DNA from: Aphanomyces cochlioides
Lineage: Eukaryota > Oomycota > Saprolegniomycetes > Saprolegniales > Verrucalvaceae
Direction of reading: 5' to 3'
Assembly: GCA_019828595.1 (NCBI GenBank)
Contig: JAHQRK010000004.1
Span: 1,116,001-1,180,000 of the forward strand
DNA: 64,000 bases
Both the position numbers and the translations under genes were made by a program. Below are positions 1-10,200 of this stretch, piece by piece. Position 1 is the first letter of the stretch; each line of letters begins with the position of its first letter. The notes beneath the pieces are model-generated. The model worked only from the letters and a program-made list of their open reading frames with translations. It searched no databases and was not told where the DNA came from.

Positions 1-681
1 AAGTCGGTTGGTGAGTGTGGGACTTGTGAAGGTTCTTGCCACGGGGTTTTGACGGCGAAACAGATCCACCAGAGACAAACTGTGCATCCATTGTTCCAGT
101 TGAAGGGTGCCGGCCATGGTGGAGGTACTGGGTCTCAACGAATCCAAATCTTTGTTGAGAGTGCAGTTGAAATCTCCTCCAACAATGTGGAGCGCATGTG
201 GAGGAAAGTCGCGTGGCAATTCTTCGAAGTAACTTGCTCGTTCTTGGAAGGCTGCCGGCGCATAGATATTGTGGAGAACGACTGTCAGTGGACCCAGAGT
301 ACATCGCACTTGTAGATAACGACCACGAAGCACTGAGTTGTCATGAGGGACTTGAGTGGCGTTCTTCAAAGGAGAGTGAGGATGTATCAACGTAGCCAGA
401 CCTCCAGTGGCTGGCGACGTGGATACTTCAGGGTAAATAGGCTCTTCAAAGAACAAAGAGCCTTCGTGGTTTGTGATGCGTTGCCAATGGAACGCAACAC
501 GGTCGTGGAGACTTGGCGTGCGGAAACGGGTTTCTTGGATAAAGGAAACGTCGTGAACACTTGATAGTTTGTCGAGGATGTACCGATGACTGTTGGAGAA
601 GCCATTGGTGTTGAGGGAGATGATTTGTGGGTCCCAGTCCACGAGTTCAGTTGGGACATCGGAGAAGTTGTTGTCAATCAT
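1..681 (-). pseudogene. ORF2 N-terminal endonuclease part, cut by window edge
   Basis: This is the N-terminal 227 or so residues of the LINE ORF2 protein, read from the ATG at 681 and running off the left edge. It covers most of the apurinic/apyrimidinic-type endonuclease domain: the SLNTNG motif near residues 23-27, the IQET catalytic glutamate near 50 and the GGDFN motif near 168-172. A GTG lies three bases upstream in frame, but ATG is the more likely eukaryotic start. No frameshift or stop is seen in the visible part. It is labelled a pseudogene because the ORF1 of this copy is truncated and carries a stop. The state of the rest of ORF2 is unknown. Confidence 0.7.
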
Positions 682-759
682 CACGAGTACAGATGAAAAT
701 GAGTAGAATGGAGGGGTCAGAGGGGAGGTTGAAATGGATTGAAGCACGAGATAGAAGCC

Positions 760-2188
760 TTAGAGTTGATCGTCCTCCAAATCGAGGGGATCAATTTCGT
801 CGGCGTTCATGGAGTGGTGAGCTTTGCTGCAGAGCTCGTCGATGTGGTAATTGTTGGTGATGCTTTTGAGCATCGAGATGGCCGACAAGACGGGAGCCGG
901 CAAAGTGAACTTCTCGAGATTGTCGCTGAAGTTTTCGATCAAAGCAAACAGCGACCAGTCCGTCAAGCAGTTGGTGTCAGGCAATCTTGTTGCTTCTTGG
1001 TTCAATAGAACAGTCAGTGCCTCCGAGTTTGTGTAGAGGTCTGGGGCCCGATTTGAGAGGAATAAGTCAATCGTAGCAAGTGCAAAGAGGATGCGCTTGA
1101 TCTCTGGTATGTCCGTGGTCAATTCTTCCAAGATTTCTGACGGGTGAATCTTGTATTGAGCCATGAAGTTGACGTGATGTTTGTAGTTGTGAGGCTTGCC
1201 TTGAGCTTTTAACAAAGCCATCTTGCGCTCAATAGTCTTGGTTGCAACAAGTGACTGAAACAAACTGAGGTCTTCATCTTGTGCGTACATAGCATGTGCA
1301 ACGAGCTGAGGGTCATCTCGCAAAATGCGTTGACATTCGGTGATACTGCCTTCGACTTTCTTATCTCGAATGATCTTCTTCGCCAATTCGAGGTGGGCTG
1401 CAGCAGACTTGTTAAGTCGTTGTTTCTTCGCTTTGCCTTTGGTCTTTTTCGGGCGTGGCGCACTTGAATCTTCCAATACAATTCGAGGCACTGCAAAGTC
1501 TTCAAACGAGAGTTCCACGTCGTCTTCTTCGAGGATATGAAAACGGTTGGATGTCGGCAGGGGATCCAAACGTGGGGACGAAGGCTAAGTACGTTTTGGA
1601 GCTGGTCCAGACCGGTAGCCCGTTACCAATTGAAGGTCCAGCGAGTTCTTGGGCTGCTCACTTGGTGGAGCAAGAGCGGGCGATTCGTTGGTAGACATTT
1701 CCACATCTTCTTGTTGTTTGTCTTGTCCATTGTTGTTAGGGGGATCGCTGTCACCAGACATATCGACATCAGAGCCATGAGAAGGAGCTGTTGGCTGTGG
1801 TTGTTCATCTTGACCATCTCCAGAGGCCTCAGTTGAGACGGCCTTGCCTTCCGCATTTGTTCCAGGGTCTTGATCATGATCGTCTCCATCATGTTCAGGA
1901 TCTTTTTCTCCTGACGGAGGAGATTTTGCCGCTGCCTTGGCCGCTTTTGCCTTCGCTTTTTCAGCCTTGGCCTCTGCACGTCGTGAAACAATCGACGGAG
2001 GCAATGTCTTGTTCAGAGCAGCGATCTTGTGCTGAAACACGACGACAAAAGGCTGACCCGACGGATCCGTAATGGTGATTTCGCGTAGTGCGTCGCCGGA
2101 TTTTGGCACCAGCAATGCAGGAGGCGCAGACGACTTGAAAATGACTCTCAAATGCGGCGACTTGATGTTCTGACCAGCAGTAGGGTTG
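760..2188 (-). pseudogene. ORF1 (gag-like) C-terminal half with nonsense codon
   Basis: This fragment covers ORF1 residues of about 538-1012, ending in the conserved acidic DLEDDQL tail and a TAA. It includes the Ala/Lys-rich stretch, an acidic Asp/Glu/Gln-rich linker, a basic patch rich in Lys and Arg, and the predicted helical C-terminal domain. A T-to-A change on the plus strand context turns the TTG leucine codon of the sister copies into TAG at 1585-1587, so the frame is split into 1585-2151 and 760-1569. The N-terminal half is missing, replaced by the inversion junction at 2188/2189. A 78-bp spacer separates it from ORF2. Confidence 0.85.
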
Positions 2189-2249
2189 ACTTCCGAATTT
2201 GCCTCGTACCCCTCAAGTCAAGAAGTTATCAAGTGCTGCCGCGCTCAAA

Positions 2250-2614
2250 ATGTCCAACGCCAACAGCTGTTCCGAGCTCCGTGAGACCAACACTCACGGA
2301 GTCACCATCATTCCAGGTATTGTATCACCTCACCCACTTTCGTCGTCCAATCAGGATGGCGGAAGTGGTGTGAGTAATGTCGCTACACCTAACCCTAGGG
2401 CCGAAGTGGAGGTCGAGTTCGACCCCAACAGCGTCTCTGGAGACCAATCTGCGTCTCGCTCCCCCAGCGCTTCACCTGGTGCTCCACTCGCCGGAGTTCC
2501 AGGGGGGGTCAACCTCAGTGGGTCAGTGGTTGACCCCCAGACCACTGTCGTTAACTTGTCTAGCGAAGCCCTCACTCAGGAGGGCGAACCACTGGGGCCT
2601 TGTGCCTGTGGTGG
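2250..2614 (+). pseudogene. P1: inverted 5' end of U1, ORF1 N-terminus
   Basis: The plus strand from 2189 begins with the family 5' terminus (ACTTCCGAATTTGCC), has the 61-nt 5' UTR and then the ATG of ORF1 at 2250, with an A at -3. It encodes about the first 121 residues, a Ser/Pro/Gly-rich segment with a Cys cluster at its end. The frame stops in a TAA made at the junction with U2. Because it begins exactly at the RNA 5' end and abuts the truncated minus-strand ORF1 of U1, it is best read as the inverted half of a twin-primed insertion. The last 16 bases (2599-2614) recur inverted at 6294-6309. Confidence 0.8.
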
Positions 2615-2666
2615 TTAAATGAGTTGTATTAACCTTATTTTTGAGCAAAGGCCCTAATGACTTACT

Positions 2667-2691
2667 AATTTGCCTCGTACTGTATAAATAG
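2667..2691 (+). promoter_or_regulatory. Antisense TATA-like box beside a shared 14-mer
   Basis: On the strand opposite to the element, the 14-mer AATTTGCCTCGTAC (2667-2680) is followed two bases on by TATAAATAG (2683-2691). The same 14-mer occurs in sense orientation at nucleotides 8-21 of the element 5' UTR. The arrangement recurs in every 3' UTR of the window. In U10 and U11 one base of the 14-mer is changed (ATTTTGCC). A promoter role is a guess from the TATA-like sequence only. Confidence 0.35.
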
Positions 2692-2742
2692 AACTTGGAA
2701 AACAGAATATGGCAAAGTGGTCATTGAACAGGAGATGAAGTG

Positions 2743-2759
2743 GTGAGCCGTCAGCTCAC
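2743..2759 (-). other. 3' UTR stem-loop after ORF2 stop
   Basis: Six-base arms (GTGAGC and GCTCAC) enclose a five-base loop. In U3 (7215-7235) and U8 (42528-42549) the arms extend to eight bases, GAGTGAGC and GCTCACTC. Loops differ between copies (TGACG, TAACG, ATGACG in sense) while the arms are kept. This suggests a structural element, possibly the signal recognised by the ORF2 protein. Confidence 0.6.
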
Positions 2760-5700
2760 TCATGAAACGACGCTGTCAGGAATGATGTGTTGACGTAACC
2801 AGGGGTCCGAAGATAGATGCTTGAGCACATTGAATACCTTGGTGTATCCCTTCTTGAGAGGGAGATCAACCAGGAGCTGTTGTAGATGTAGCTTGATCAA
2901 AGAGGCAGCATGAATGGCAACTTCCATCGGACTCTTCGCTGTGAGGTCGGGTCGAAAGGTGCGATCGGCACGTTGGAGCCATATTTGATAATACACGCAG
3001 GCTCGGACAATCGGCCAGATCTTCAGATAGCCACGGATGTAGTATCCATCGGACGGCTTGGGCGTCTCGTAGAACATTTCCAGACACGTGGACGGAAAGG
3101 AACACTCGAGCAGTCGCTGGATCGCCTTGAAGGAATACCAAACAGATTGACCATATCCACAAGAGAACAGGAAATGCTCGTACGTCTCATTGACACGACA
3201 GAAGACACACGTCGGCTTGGGGTCTTGGTACTGAAACAGATATTGCATGGCGTTGGCGCGGAGAAGGGTCTTGAAAATGAACTCTCCATATCGAGGGAGA
3301 ATGTGGTCGGGTTGGAGGAAGGCGGCAAGTTGGGTAAGGCGCTTGGGGTCTTCGTAAAAGTTGGATGGCAGGTTGAGATGCTTGGTAGGAAGAATGGACG
3401 AGCTGACAGCTGGAGAAGCTCTGATCTTAGCCGATTTCGAAGTCGCAAACGCCAACAAGATCGGACTCGAGTCAGGGTGAATCATCCAGTGCCATTCCAT
3501 CCATTCAGAGCTTGGCGTCGGCAAATGGAACACGGGAGCATCCTCTTCAGAAACAATCTCAAACAATCGTGATAACTTGGTCACCAAGATTGAGATCCAT
3601 TGTTTCGTTGGAGGGACAAAATTGGCTTGGCGGCAGGCACGGTTGATTTTGTCGAACAAGATCGAAGCTGGCCAAACTCGCTGACACGGAGTCAACAAAT
3701 GCGACAACTTCGTGATGTGAAGCGAAGCCAATACATTGGCTTGGTCTTGCGTCGATGTAGAGCACTGATCGTATAGGTCTTCGAGTCCAGGCAAATACGA
3801 GTTGTGCCAAAGGGGAATATCCAAAGATGAGATGTGATTTGGACAGCCGTACGGAGTCCAGCGGGATTCAAACCAGCTACTCAATAAGGCTTTCCACATT
3901 GGAGTGATATTGGGATTCTTGTACAGTTGTCTGATGAATGCAGAAGAGCCATTTGCCAAGAGGAGATCTCGGGGGGAACCCCATGGATGAAAAGCCTTTT
4001 CGAGGAGAGTATAGCCCGGCGTAATCCAGGCGGACATGGCAGACTTGCGGGGTGGGGTGGTGATGGCTTGAATGCATCTGATCATGACAGAGCGGTTGTG
4101 TTGTTGCCATAAAGCAAGTGCATGGTGCAGGCCTAAGCCACCGGACTTCTTCGGCATGAATAGGATCTCCTTTTTGATCAAACGGAGGCCATGGACAGAG
4201 GAGGATGGGTTGATTTCTTCACCATGCATAAATTGAAGCATGGCCTTGTCGATCTTTTTGGCCAGGTCTTTGTCGGCAGGGACAAAAGCCAGTTGGTACC
4301 ATAACACAGGCAGACATATGCTGTGCAGGATAGTGACTTTTCCGGCCATGGTTCGAGCCTTGTAGAGCCACAAAGACAAGCGAGCCACAAACTTCTCAAA
4401 CACGTAATTGAAACGTGCCAATGGAGAAAGATTGGGCGCAACCAAGATACCAAGAGCCTTCACGGGACTGTCGGAAGTAACTTGTAGTGAGGCAAGGTTC
4501 CCATTCAACTGGCTGTAGGTCAGAATTTGGGTCTTGTCTACGTTGAGTCGGAAACCAGACTTGTCGCAAAAGGTTTGAACCAATGCAAGCTGCCGGTGGA
4601 GGCACGTCTCATTTGCAGCATAGAGTTGCGAGTCGTCGGCAAAGTAACTCCCAGTGTGGTAGCGATCCCCACACTTGATGCCATAGTTGGAGTGTTGCCG
4701 TAGGAGTTGGCACATCGGTTCCAAAGCGATCACAAACAGAAGTGGCGACAGTGGATCACCTTGCAACACACCGCGTGAGATGTGAACTGGCTTGGACAAG
4801 AAGCCGTTCACCAAGATGCGAGACTTGCGGCCCGAGTACAGTACGCGAACCATGTCAACAAAGGTTTCGGGAAAGCCACAGTGACGGAGGACGCGGAGCA
4901 AGTACGCGTGGTCCACGCGATCAAAAGCTTTCTCAAAGTCAAGCAGTGCCACCATCGAGGACGGACTGTGTAGTTTGATGTGGTGCAGCATGTCATCCAG
5001 TCGTGCAATATTGGTTTGGATATTGCTTCGACGGATAAAGCCTTGCTGGTCCGGGTGGATGATGTGTCGAATGTGGCGGTCGATAAGCCAGAATACTCGT
5101 CAGGATTTTCACATCCGTGTTGAGTAGGCTAATGGGCCGATAGTTCTTGGCTTGTGACTTGGGGCCTTTCTTGTGCAGCAACACCAGCGTACTGACAAGT
5201 TGCATGGGAGTCAAGCGAGGGTGAGAATGGAGCTGGTGTGTGAATAGCAGCTCCAATACCAACGACCACTTGTGAGGTGCAAGTTTGAGGACTTCGAGTG
5301 GCAGAGCGTTGGGACCTGGCGCTGAGTTCGAACTGCTGTGTCGAATAGCATGATAGAACTCGTTGGCGCGCAAGGGAGCCGACAGCTCTTTCTGGGCTTG
5401 CTCTGGCAGTTGCTTGTGTCGAGTCAATGGGGTCAGAAATGACGACACTTCGTCTCCAGATCGCTGCACCTCGGGAGCTGCAAACAAGTCCTTGTAGTAG
5501 TCGACCAGGACGTCAGACATGCCTTGTTGATTGGAGACAACATTTCCATTGACATCCACCAACTCTTTGAAGACTGTCTTCTTCAAGGGGGTAGGGACAG
5601 GGGACATGAAGTGGAACTTGGACGAGCGCTCTGCTTTGTACAAGTGAAGTTGGAACGCCTGGTCTTGACGAAACTGCTTGTCTCGATCTTGCAGCTCGTG

Positions 5701-6193
5701 AATTTGCTTTTGAAGGTCTCGCACTCGAACCACCAGCACTGAATCTTGACGCATGTTGGGGACTTGCAAAAGCGAAGCGATCTCGACAGCTAACTTCTTC
5801 AACGGCAGACGTTGTTTCTCCAATCGTTGAGAATGGAATTCTTTGAGTTGGGAGCGGATATCATTGACCAGCATGTCGTAGGCCTTGGAGATATTGTGGA
5901 ATGTTGGAGACTTGTCCAAAAATCGATCCAGACATCCATGAACAATCTCGGCCGCTCGTGGTAGACGAAGTAGCCAAGTTGGAGCTTTCCATGATCCAGA
6001 GCCATGGCGCAATGTTTGACGCTTTGTGATGATACGACAAGCCACGTGGTCAGCCTGTGGAACGTGTGGCATGTGCGTCGCCTTCCAATGACGAAGACCC
6101 GCCAAGGTGGACGAACAAAAGATGTAGTCAAGTCGGTTGGTGAGTGTGGGACTTGTGAAGGTTCTTGCCACGGGGTTTTGACGGCGAAACAGA
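2760..6193 (-). pseudogene. ORF2 (endonuclease/RT) of U2, frameshifted
   Basis: This covers residues of about 203-1351 of the LINE ORF2 protein: the end of the endonuclease domain, a coiled-coil-like linker rich in Gln, Arg and Lys, the reverse transcriptase with the QGDP and FADD motifs, and the C-terminal zinc knuckle (C-x2-C-x7-H-x4-C). Compared with intact copies, five bases (CTGGA on the plus strand) are missing near 5078. This shifts the frame upstream of RT motif A and gives two frames, 4993-6198 and 2760-4991. The identical deletion occurs in U3. The start is lost to 5' truncation. Confidence 0.9.
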
Positions 6194-6309
6194 TACACCA
6201 GGGGGGGCCCTCGTAGCCTCTAGGGCTGGCATGGACCCCGTTTTCTCGCCGCCTTCACTGGGGATCGACTCCAATTGGAGTCCAGGGAAGCAGCCACCAC
6301 AGGCACAAG
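6194..6309 (-). pseudogene. 116-bp ORF1 patch
   Basis: This minus-strand piece matches ORF1 residues of about 117-153 (the Cys-rich segment onward). It is joined to ORF2 of U2 at 6193 across a short G-rich overlap and to plus-strand P2 at 6310. Its outer end is the reverse complement of the last 16 bases of P1. It could come from template switching during insertion of U2, or it could be the displaced right flank of the U2 target, flipped together with its target-site duplication. Confidence 0.75.
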
Positions 6310-6797
6310 TTGCAACCAAGACTATTGAGCGCAAGATGGCTTTGTTAAAAGCTCAAGGCAAGCCTCACAACTACAAACATCACGTCAACTTCATGGCTCA
6401 ATACAAGATTCACCCGTCAGAAATCTTGGAAGGATTGACCACGGACATACCAGAGATCAAGCGCATCCTCTTTGCACTTGCTACGATTGACTTATTCCTC
6501 TCAAATCGGGCCCCAGACCTCTACACAAACTCGGAGGCACTGACTGTTCTATTGAACCAAGAAGCAACAAGATTGCCTGACACCAACTGCTTGACGGACT
6601 GGTCGCTGTTTGCTTTGATCGAAAACTTCAGCGACAATCTCGAGAAGTTCACTTTGCCGGCTCCCGTCTTGTCGGCCATCTCGATGCTCAAAAGCATCAC
6701 CAACAATTACCACATCGACGAGCTCTGCAGCAAAGCTCACCACTCCATGAACGCCGACGAAATTGATCCCCTCGATTTGGAGGACGATCAACTCTAA
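6310..6797 (+). pseudogene. P2: ORF1 C-terminal fragment, plus strand
   Basis: Plus-strand ORF1 from about residue 851 to the normal TAA at 6795-6797. It encodes the helical C-terminal domain with the acidic tail. One substitution (Glu to Gly in the ILEEL segment) distinguishes it from the other copies. It lacks a start and is followed by the usual 78-bp spacer and the ORF2 start. Both flanks are rearrangement junctions, so it cannot be expressed as a complete protein. Confidence 0.85.
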
Positions 6798-6875
6798 GGC
6801 TTCTATCTCGTGCTTCAATCCATTTCAACCTCCCCTCTGACCCCTCCATTCTACTCATTTTCATCTGTACTCGTG

Positions 6876-7060
6876 ATGATTGACAACAACTTCTCCGATG
6901 TCCCAACTGAACTCGTGGACTGGGACCCACAAATCATCTCCCTCAACACCAATGGCTTCTCCAACAGTCATCGGTACATCCTCGACAAACTATCAAGTGT
7001 TCACGACGTTTCCTTTATCCAAGAAACCCGTTTCCGCACGCCAAGTCTCCACGACCGTGT
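6876..7060 (+). pseudogene. P2: ORF2 first 61 codons, plus strand
   Basis: The ATG at 6876 opens the ORF2 endonuclease domain. The frame follows the family through the SLNTNG and IQET motifs to about residue 61, then breaks at 7060. The last 12 bases (7049-7060) reappear inverted at 14816-14827, at the outer end of the ORF2 fragment to the right of U3. The two pieces therefore meet at the same point of ORF2, which suggests they were once one element separated by insertion and inversion. Confidence 0.8.
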
Positions 7061-7087
7061 GCCGTCCGATGGATACTACATCCCTGG
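7061..7087 (+). mobile_element. 27-bp ORF2 scrap between P2 and U3
   Basis: These bases match ORF2 near residues 1254-1262 (the SDGYYI segment) on the plus strand with one mismatch. They are followed at once by the 3' end of U3. The likeliest reading is the remaining 5' tip of a short, 5'-truncated plus-strand copy that had inserted after the 12-bp site 7049-7060 and was later interrupted by U3. Confidence 0.55.
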
Positions 7088-7233
7088 TTAAATGAGTTGT
7101 ATTAACCTTATTTTTGAGCAAAGGCCCTAATGACTTACTAATTTGCCTCGTACTGTATAAATAGAACTTGGAAAACAGAATATGGCAAAGTGGTCATTGA
7201 ACAGGAGATGAAGTGAGTGAGCCGTCAGCTCAC

Positions 7234-10200
7234 TCATGAAACGACGCTGTCAGGAATGATGTGTTGACGTAACCAGGGGTCCGAAGATAGATGCTTGAGC
7301 ACATTGAATACCTTGGTGTATCCCTTCTTGAGAGGGAGATCAACCAGGAGCTGTTGTAGATGTAGCTTGATCAAAGAGGCAGCATGAATGGCAACTTCCA
7401 TCGGACTCTTCGCTGTGAGGTCGGGTCGAAAGGTGCGATCGGCACGTTGGAGCCATATTTGATAATACACGCAGGCTCGGACAATCGGCCAGATCTTCAG
7501 ATAGCCACGGATGTAGTATCCATCGGACGGCTTGGGCGTCTCGTAGAACATTTCCAGACACGTGGACGGAAAGGAACACTCGAGCAGTCGCTGGATCGCC
7601 TTGAAGGAATACCAAACAGATTGACCATATCCACAAGAGAACAGGAAATGCTCGTACGTCTCATTGACACGACAGAAGACACACGTCGGCTTGGGGTCTT
7701 GGTACTGAAACAGATATTGCATGGCGTTGGCGCGGAGAAGGGTCTTGAAAATGAACTCTCCATATCGAGGGAGAATGTGGTCGGGTTGGAGGAAGGCGGC
7801 AAGTTGGGTAAGGCGCTTGGGGTCTTCGTAAAAGTTGGATGGCAGGTTGAGATGCTTGGTAGGAAGAATGGACGAGCTGACAGCTGGAGAAGCTCTGATC
7901 TTAGCCGATTTCGAAGTCGCAAGCGCCAACAAGATCGGACTCGAGTCAGGGTGTATCATCCAGTGCCATTCCATCCATTCAGAGCTTGGCGTCGGCAAGT
8001 GGAACACGGGAGCATCCTCTTCAGAAACAATCTCAAACAATCGTGATAACTTGGTCACCAAGATTGAGATCCATTGTTTCGTTGGAGGGACAAAATTGGC
8101 TTGGCGGCAGGCACGGTTGATTTTGTCGAACAAGATCGAAGCTGGCCAAACTCGCTGACACGGAGTCAACAAATGCGACAACTTCGTGATGTGAAGCGAA
8201 GCCAATACATTGGCTTGGTCTTGCGTCGATGTAGAGCACTGATCGTATAGGTCTTCGAGCCCAGGCAGATAAGAGTTGTGCCAAAGGGGAACATCCAAAG
8301 ATGAGATGTGATTTGGACAGCCGTACGGAGTCCAGCGGGATTCAAACCAGCTACTCAATAAGGCTTTCCACATTGGAGTGATATTGGGATTCTTGTACAG
8401 TTGTCTGATGAATGCAGAAGAGCCATTTGCCAAGAGGAGATCTCGGGGGGAACCCCATGGATGAAAAGCCTTCTCGAGGAGAGTATAGCCCGGCGTAATC
8501 CAGGCGGACATGGCAGACTTGCGGGGTGGGGTGGTGATGGCTTGAATGCATCTGATCATGACAGAGCGGTTGTGTTGTTGCCATAAAGCAAGTGCATGGT
8601 GCAGGCCTAAGCCACCGGACTTCTTCGGCATGAATAGGATCTCCTTTTTGATCAAACGGAGGCCATGGACAGAGGAGGATGGGTTGATTTCTTCACCATG
8701 CATAAATTGAAGCATGGCCTTGTCGATCCTTTTGGCCAGGTCTTTGTCGGCAGGGACAAAAGCCAGTTGGTACCATAACACAGGCAGACATATGCTGTGC
8801 AGGATAGTGACTTTTCCGGCCATGGTTCGAGCCTTGTAGAGCCACAAAGACAAGCGAGCCACAAACTTCTCAAACACGTAATTGAAACGTGCCAATGGAG
8901 AAAGATTGGGCGCAACCAAGATACCAAGAGCCTTCACGGGACTGTCGGAAGTAACTTGTAGTGAGGCAAGGTTCCCATTCAACTGGCTGTAGGTCAGAAT
9001 TTGGGTCTTGTCTACGTTGAGTCGGAAACCAGACTTGTCGCAAAAGGTTTGAACCAATGCAAGCTGCCGGTGGAGGCACGTCTCATTTGCAGCATAGAGT
9101 TGCGAGTCGTCGGCAAAGTAACTCCCAGTGTGGTAGCGATCCCCACACTTGATGCCATAGTTGGAGTGTTGCCGTAGGAGTTGGCACATCGGTTCCAAAG
9201 CGATCACAAACAGAAGTGGCGACAGTGGATCACCTTGCAACACACCGCGTGAGATGTGAACTGGCTTGGACAAGAAGCCGTTCACCAAGATGCGAGACTT
9301 GCGGCCCGAGTACAGTACGCGAACCATGTCAACAAAGGTTTCGGGAAAGCCACAGTGACGGAGGACGCGGAGCAAGTACGCGTGGTCCACGCGATCAAAA
9401 GCTTTCTCAAAGTCAAGCAGTGCCACCATCGAGGACGGACTGTGTAGTTTGATGTGGTGCAGCATGTCATCCAGTCGTGCAATATTGGTTTGGATATTGC
9501 TTCGACGGATAAAGCCTTGCTGGTCCGGGTGGATGATGTGTCGAATGTGGCGGTCGATAAGCCAGAATACTCGTCAGGATTTTCACATCCGTGTTGAGTA
9601 GGCTAATGGGCCGATAGTTCTTGGCTTGTGACTTGGGGCCTTTCTTGTGCAGCAACACCAGCGTACTGACAAGTTGCATGGGAGTCAAGCGAGGGTGAGA
9701 ATGGAGCTGGTGTGTGAATAGCAGCTCCAATACCAACGACCACTTGTGAGGTGCAAGTTTGAGGACTTCGAGTGGCAGAGCGTTGGGACCTGGCGCTGAG
9801 TTCGAACTGCTGTGTCGAATAGCATGATAGAACTCGTTGGCGCGCAAGGGAGCCGACAGCTCTTTCTGGGCTTGCTCTGGCAGTTGCTTGTGTCGAGTCA
9901 ATGGGGTCAGAAATGACGACACTTCGTCTCCAGATCGCTGCACCTCGGGAGCTGCAAACAAGTCCTTGTAGTAGTCGACCAGGACGTCAGACATGCCTTG
10001 TTGATTGGAGACAACATTTCCATTGACATCCACCAACTCTTTGAAGACTGTCTTCTTCAAGGGGGTAGGGACAGGGGACATGAAGTGGAACTTGGACGAG
10101 CGCTCTGCTTTGTACAAGTGAAGTTGGAACGCCTGGTCTTGACGAAACTGCTTGTCTCGATCTTGCAGCTCGTGAATTTGCTTTTGAAGGTCTCGCACTC

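Larger units (their letters stand above)
1..2188 (-). mobile_element. LINE copy U1, 3' part beyond the left edge
   Basis: This minus-strand copy holds the start of ORF2, the ORF1-ORF2 spacer and the C-terminal half of ORF1. Its ORF1 homology stops near residue 538 at about 2188. The next base on the plus strand begins the exact 5' terminus of the same element in opposite orientation (P1). A 3' segment abutting an inverted 5' segment that reaches the RNA 5' end is the layout expected of twin-primed LINE insertion. ORF1 residues of about 122-537 are absent between the two parts. The 3' end and the target on that side lie outside the window. Confidence 0.85.
2615..2759 (-). promoter_or_regulatory. 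LINE 3' UTR (type region, U2)
   Basis: This 145-nt region lies between the ORF2 stop and the element 3' terminus. Read in the sense direction it holds a short hairpin just after the stop (GTGAGC/GCTCAC arms), the 14-mer GTACGAGGCAAATT, an AAAATAAG motif that could act in 3' processing, and a terminal GGTTAA..TTAA end. No poly(A) or microsatellite tail follows. The same layout recurs at 7088-7233, 14828-14973, 21588-21733, 29768-29912, 39939-40083, 42401-42547, 50684-50828 (plus strand), 55055-55200 and 60805-60950. Such conserved tails often bind the reverse transcriptase in stringent LINEs; that role is inferred here. Confidence 0.75.
2615..6193 (-). mobile_element. LINE copy U2, 5'-truncated
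   Basis: This copy has a complete 3' end (first plus-strand bases TTAAATGAG at 2615), a 145-nt 3' UTR and ORF2 back to about residue 203, where homology stops at 6193. It follows the target sequence CTTGTGCCTGTGGTGG in P1, matching the family preference for TGG before the 3' end. Its 5' side passes directly into a 116-bp ORF1 patch in the same orientation. ORF1 and the first part of the endonuclease are missing. Confidence 0.85.

Noticed and set aside
387..677. Many short frames overlapping ORF1 and ORF2 in other phases (for example the 96- and 127-codon frames over the endonuclease start)
   Set aside because: They recur only because the LINE recurs, change with every ORF2-neutral substitution and have no independent start context or domain.
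2910..3572. Plus-strand 220-codon frame antisense to ORF2, and its counterparts in other copies, as real genes
   Set aside because: It lies entirely opposite a strongly conserved RT-associated region, has no recognisable domain, and is broken in U5 and U6. It is kept only as a low-weight observation.
6194..6309. GC-rich palindromic stretch (CTCCAATTGGAG) in the ORF1 patch as a regulatory site
   Set aside because: It is ordinary ORF1 coding sequence present in every copy that retains this part of ORF1.
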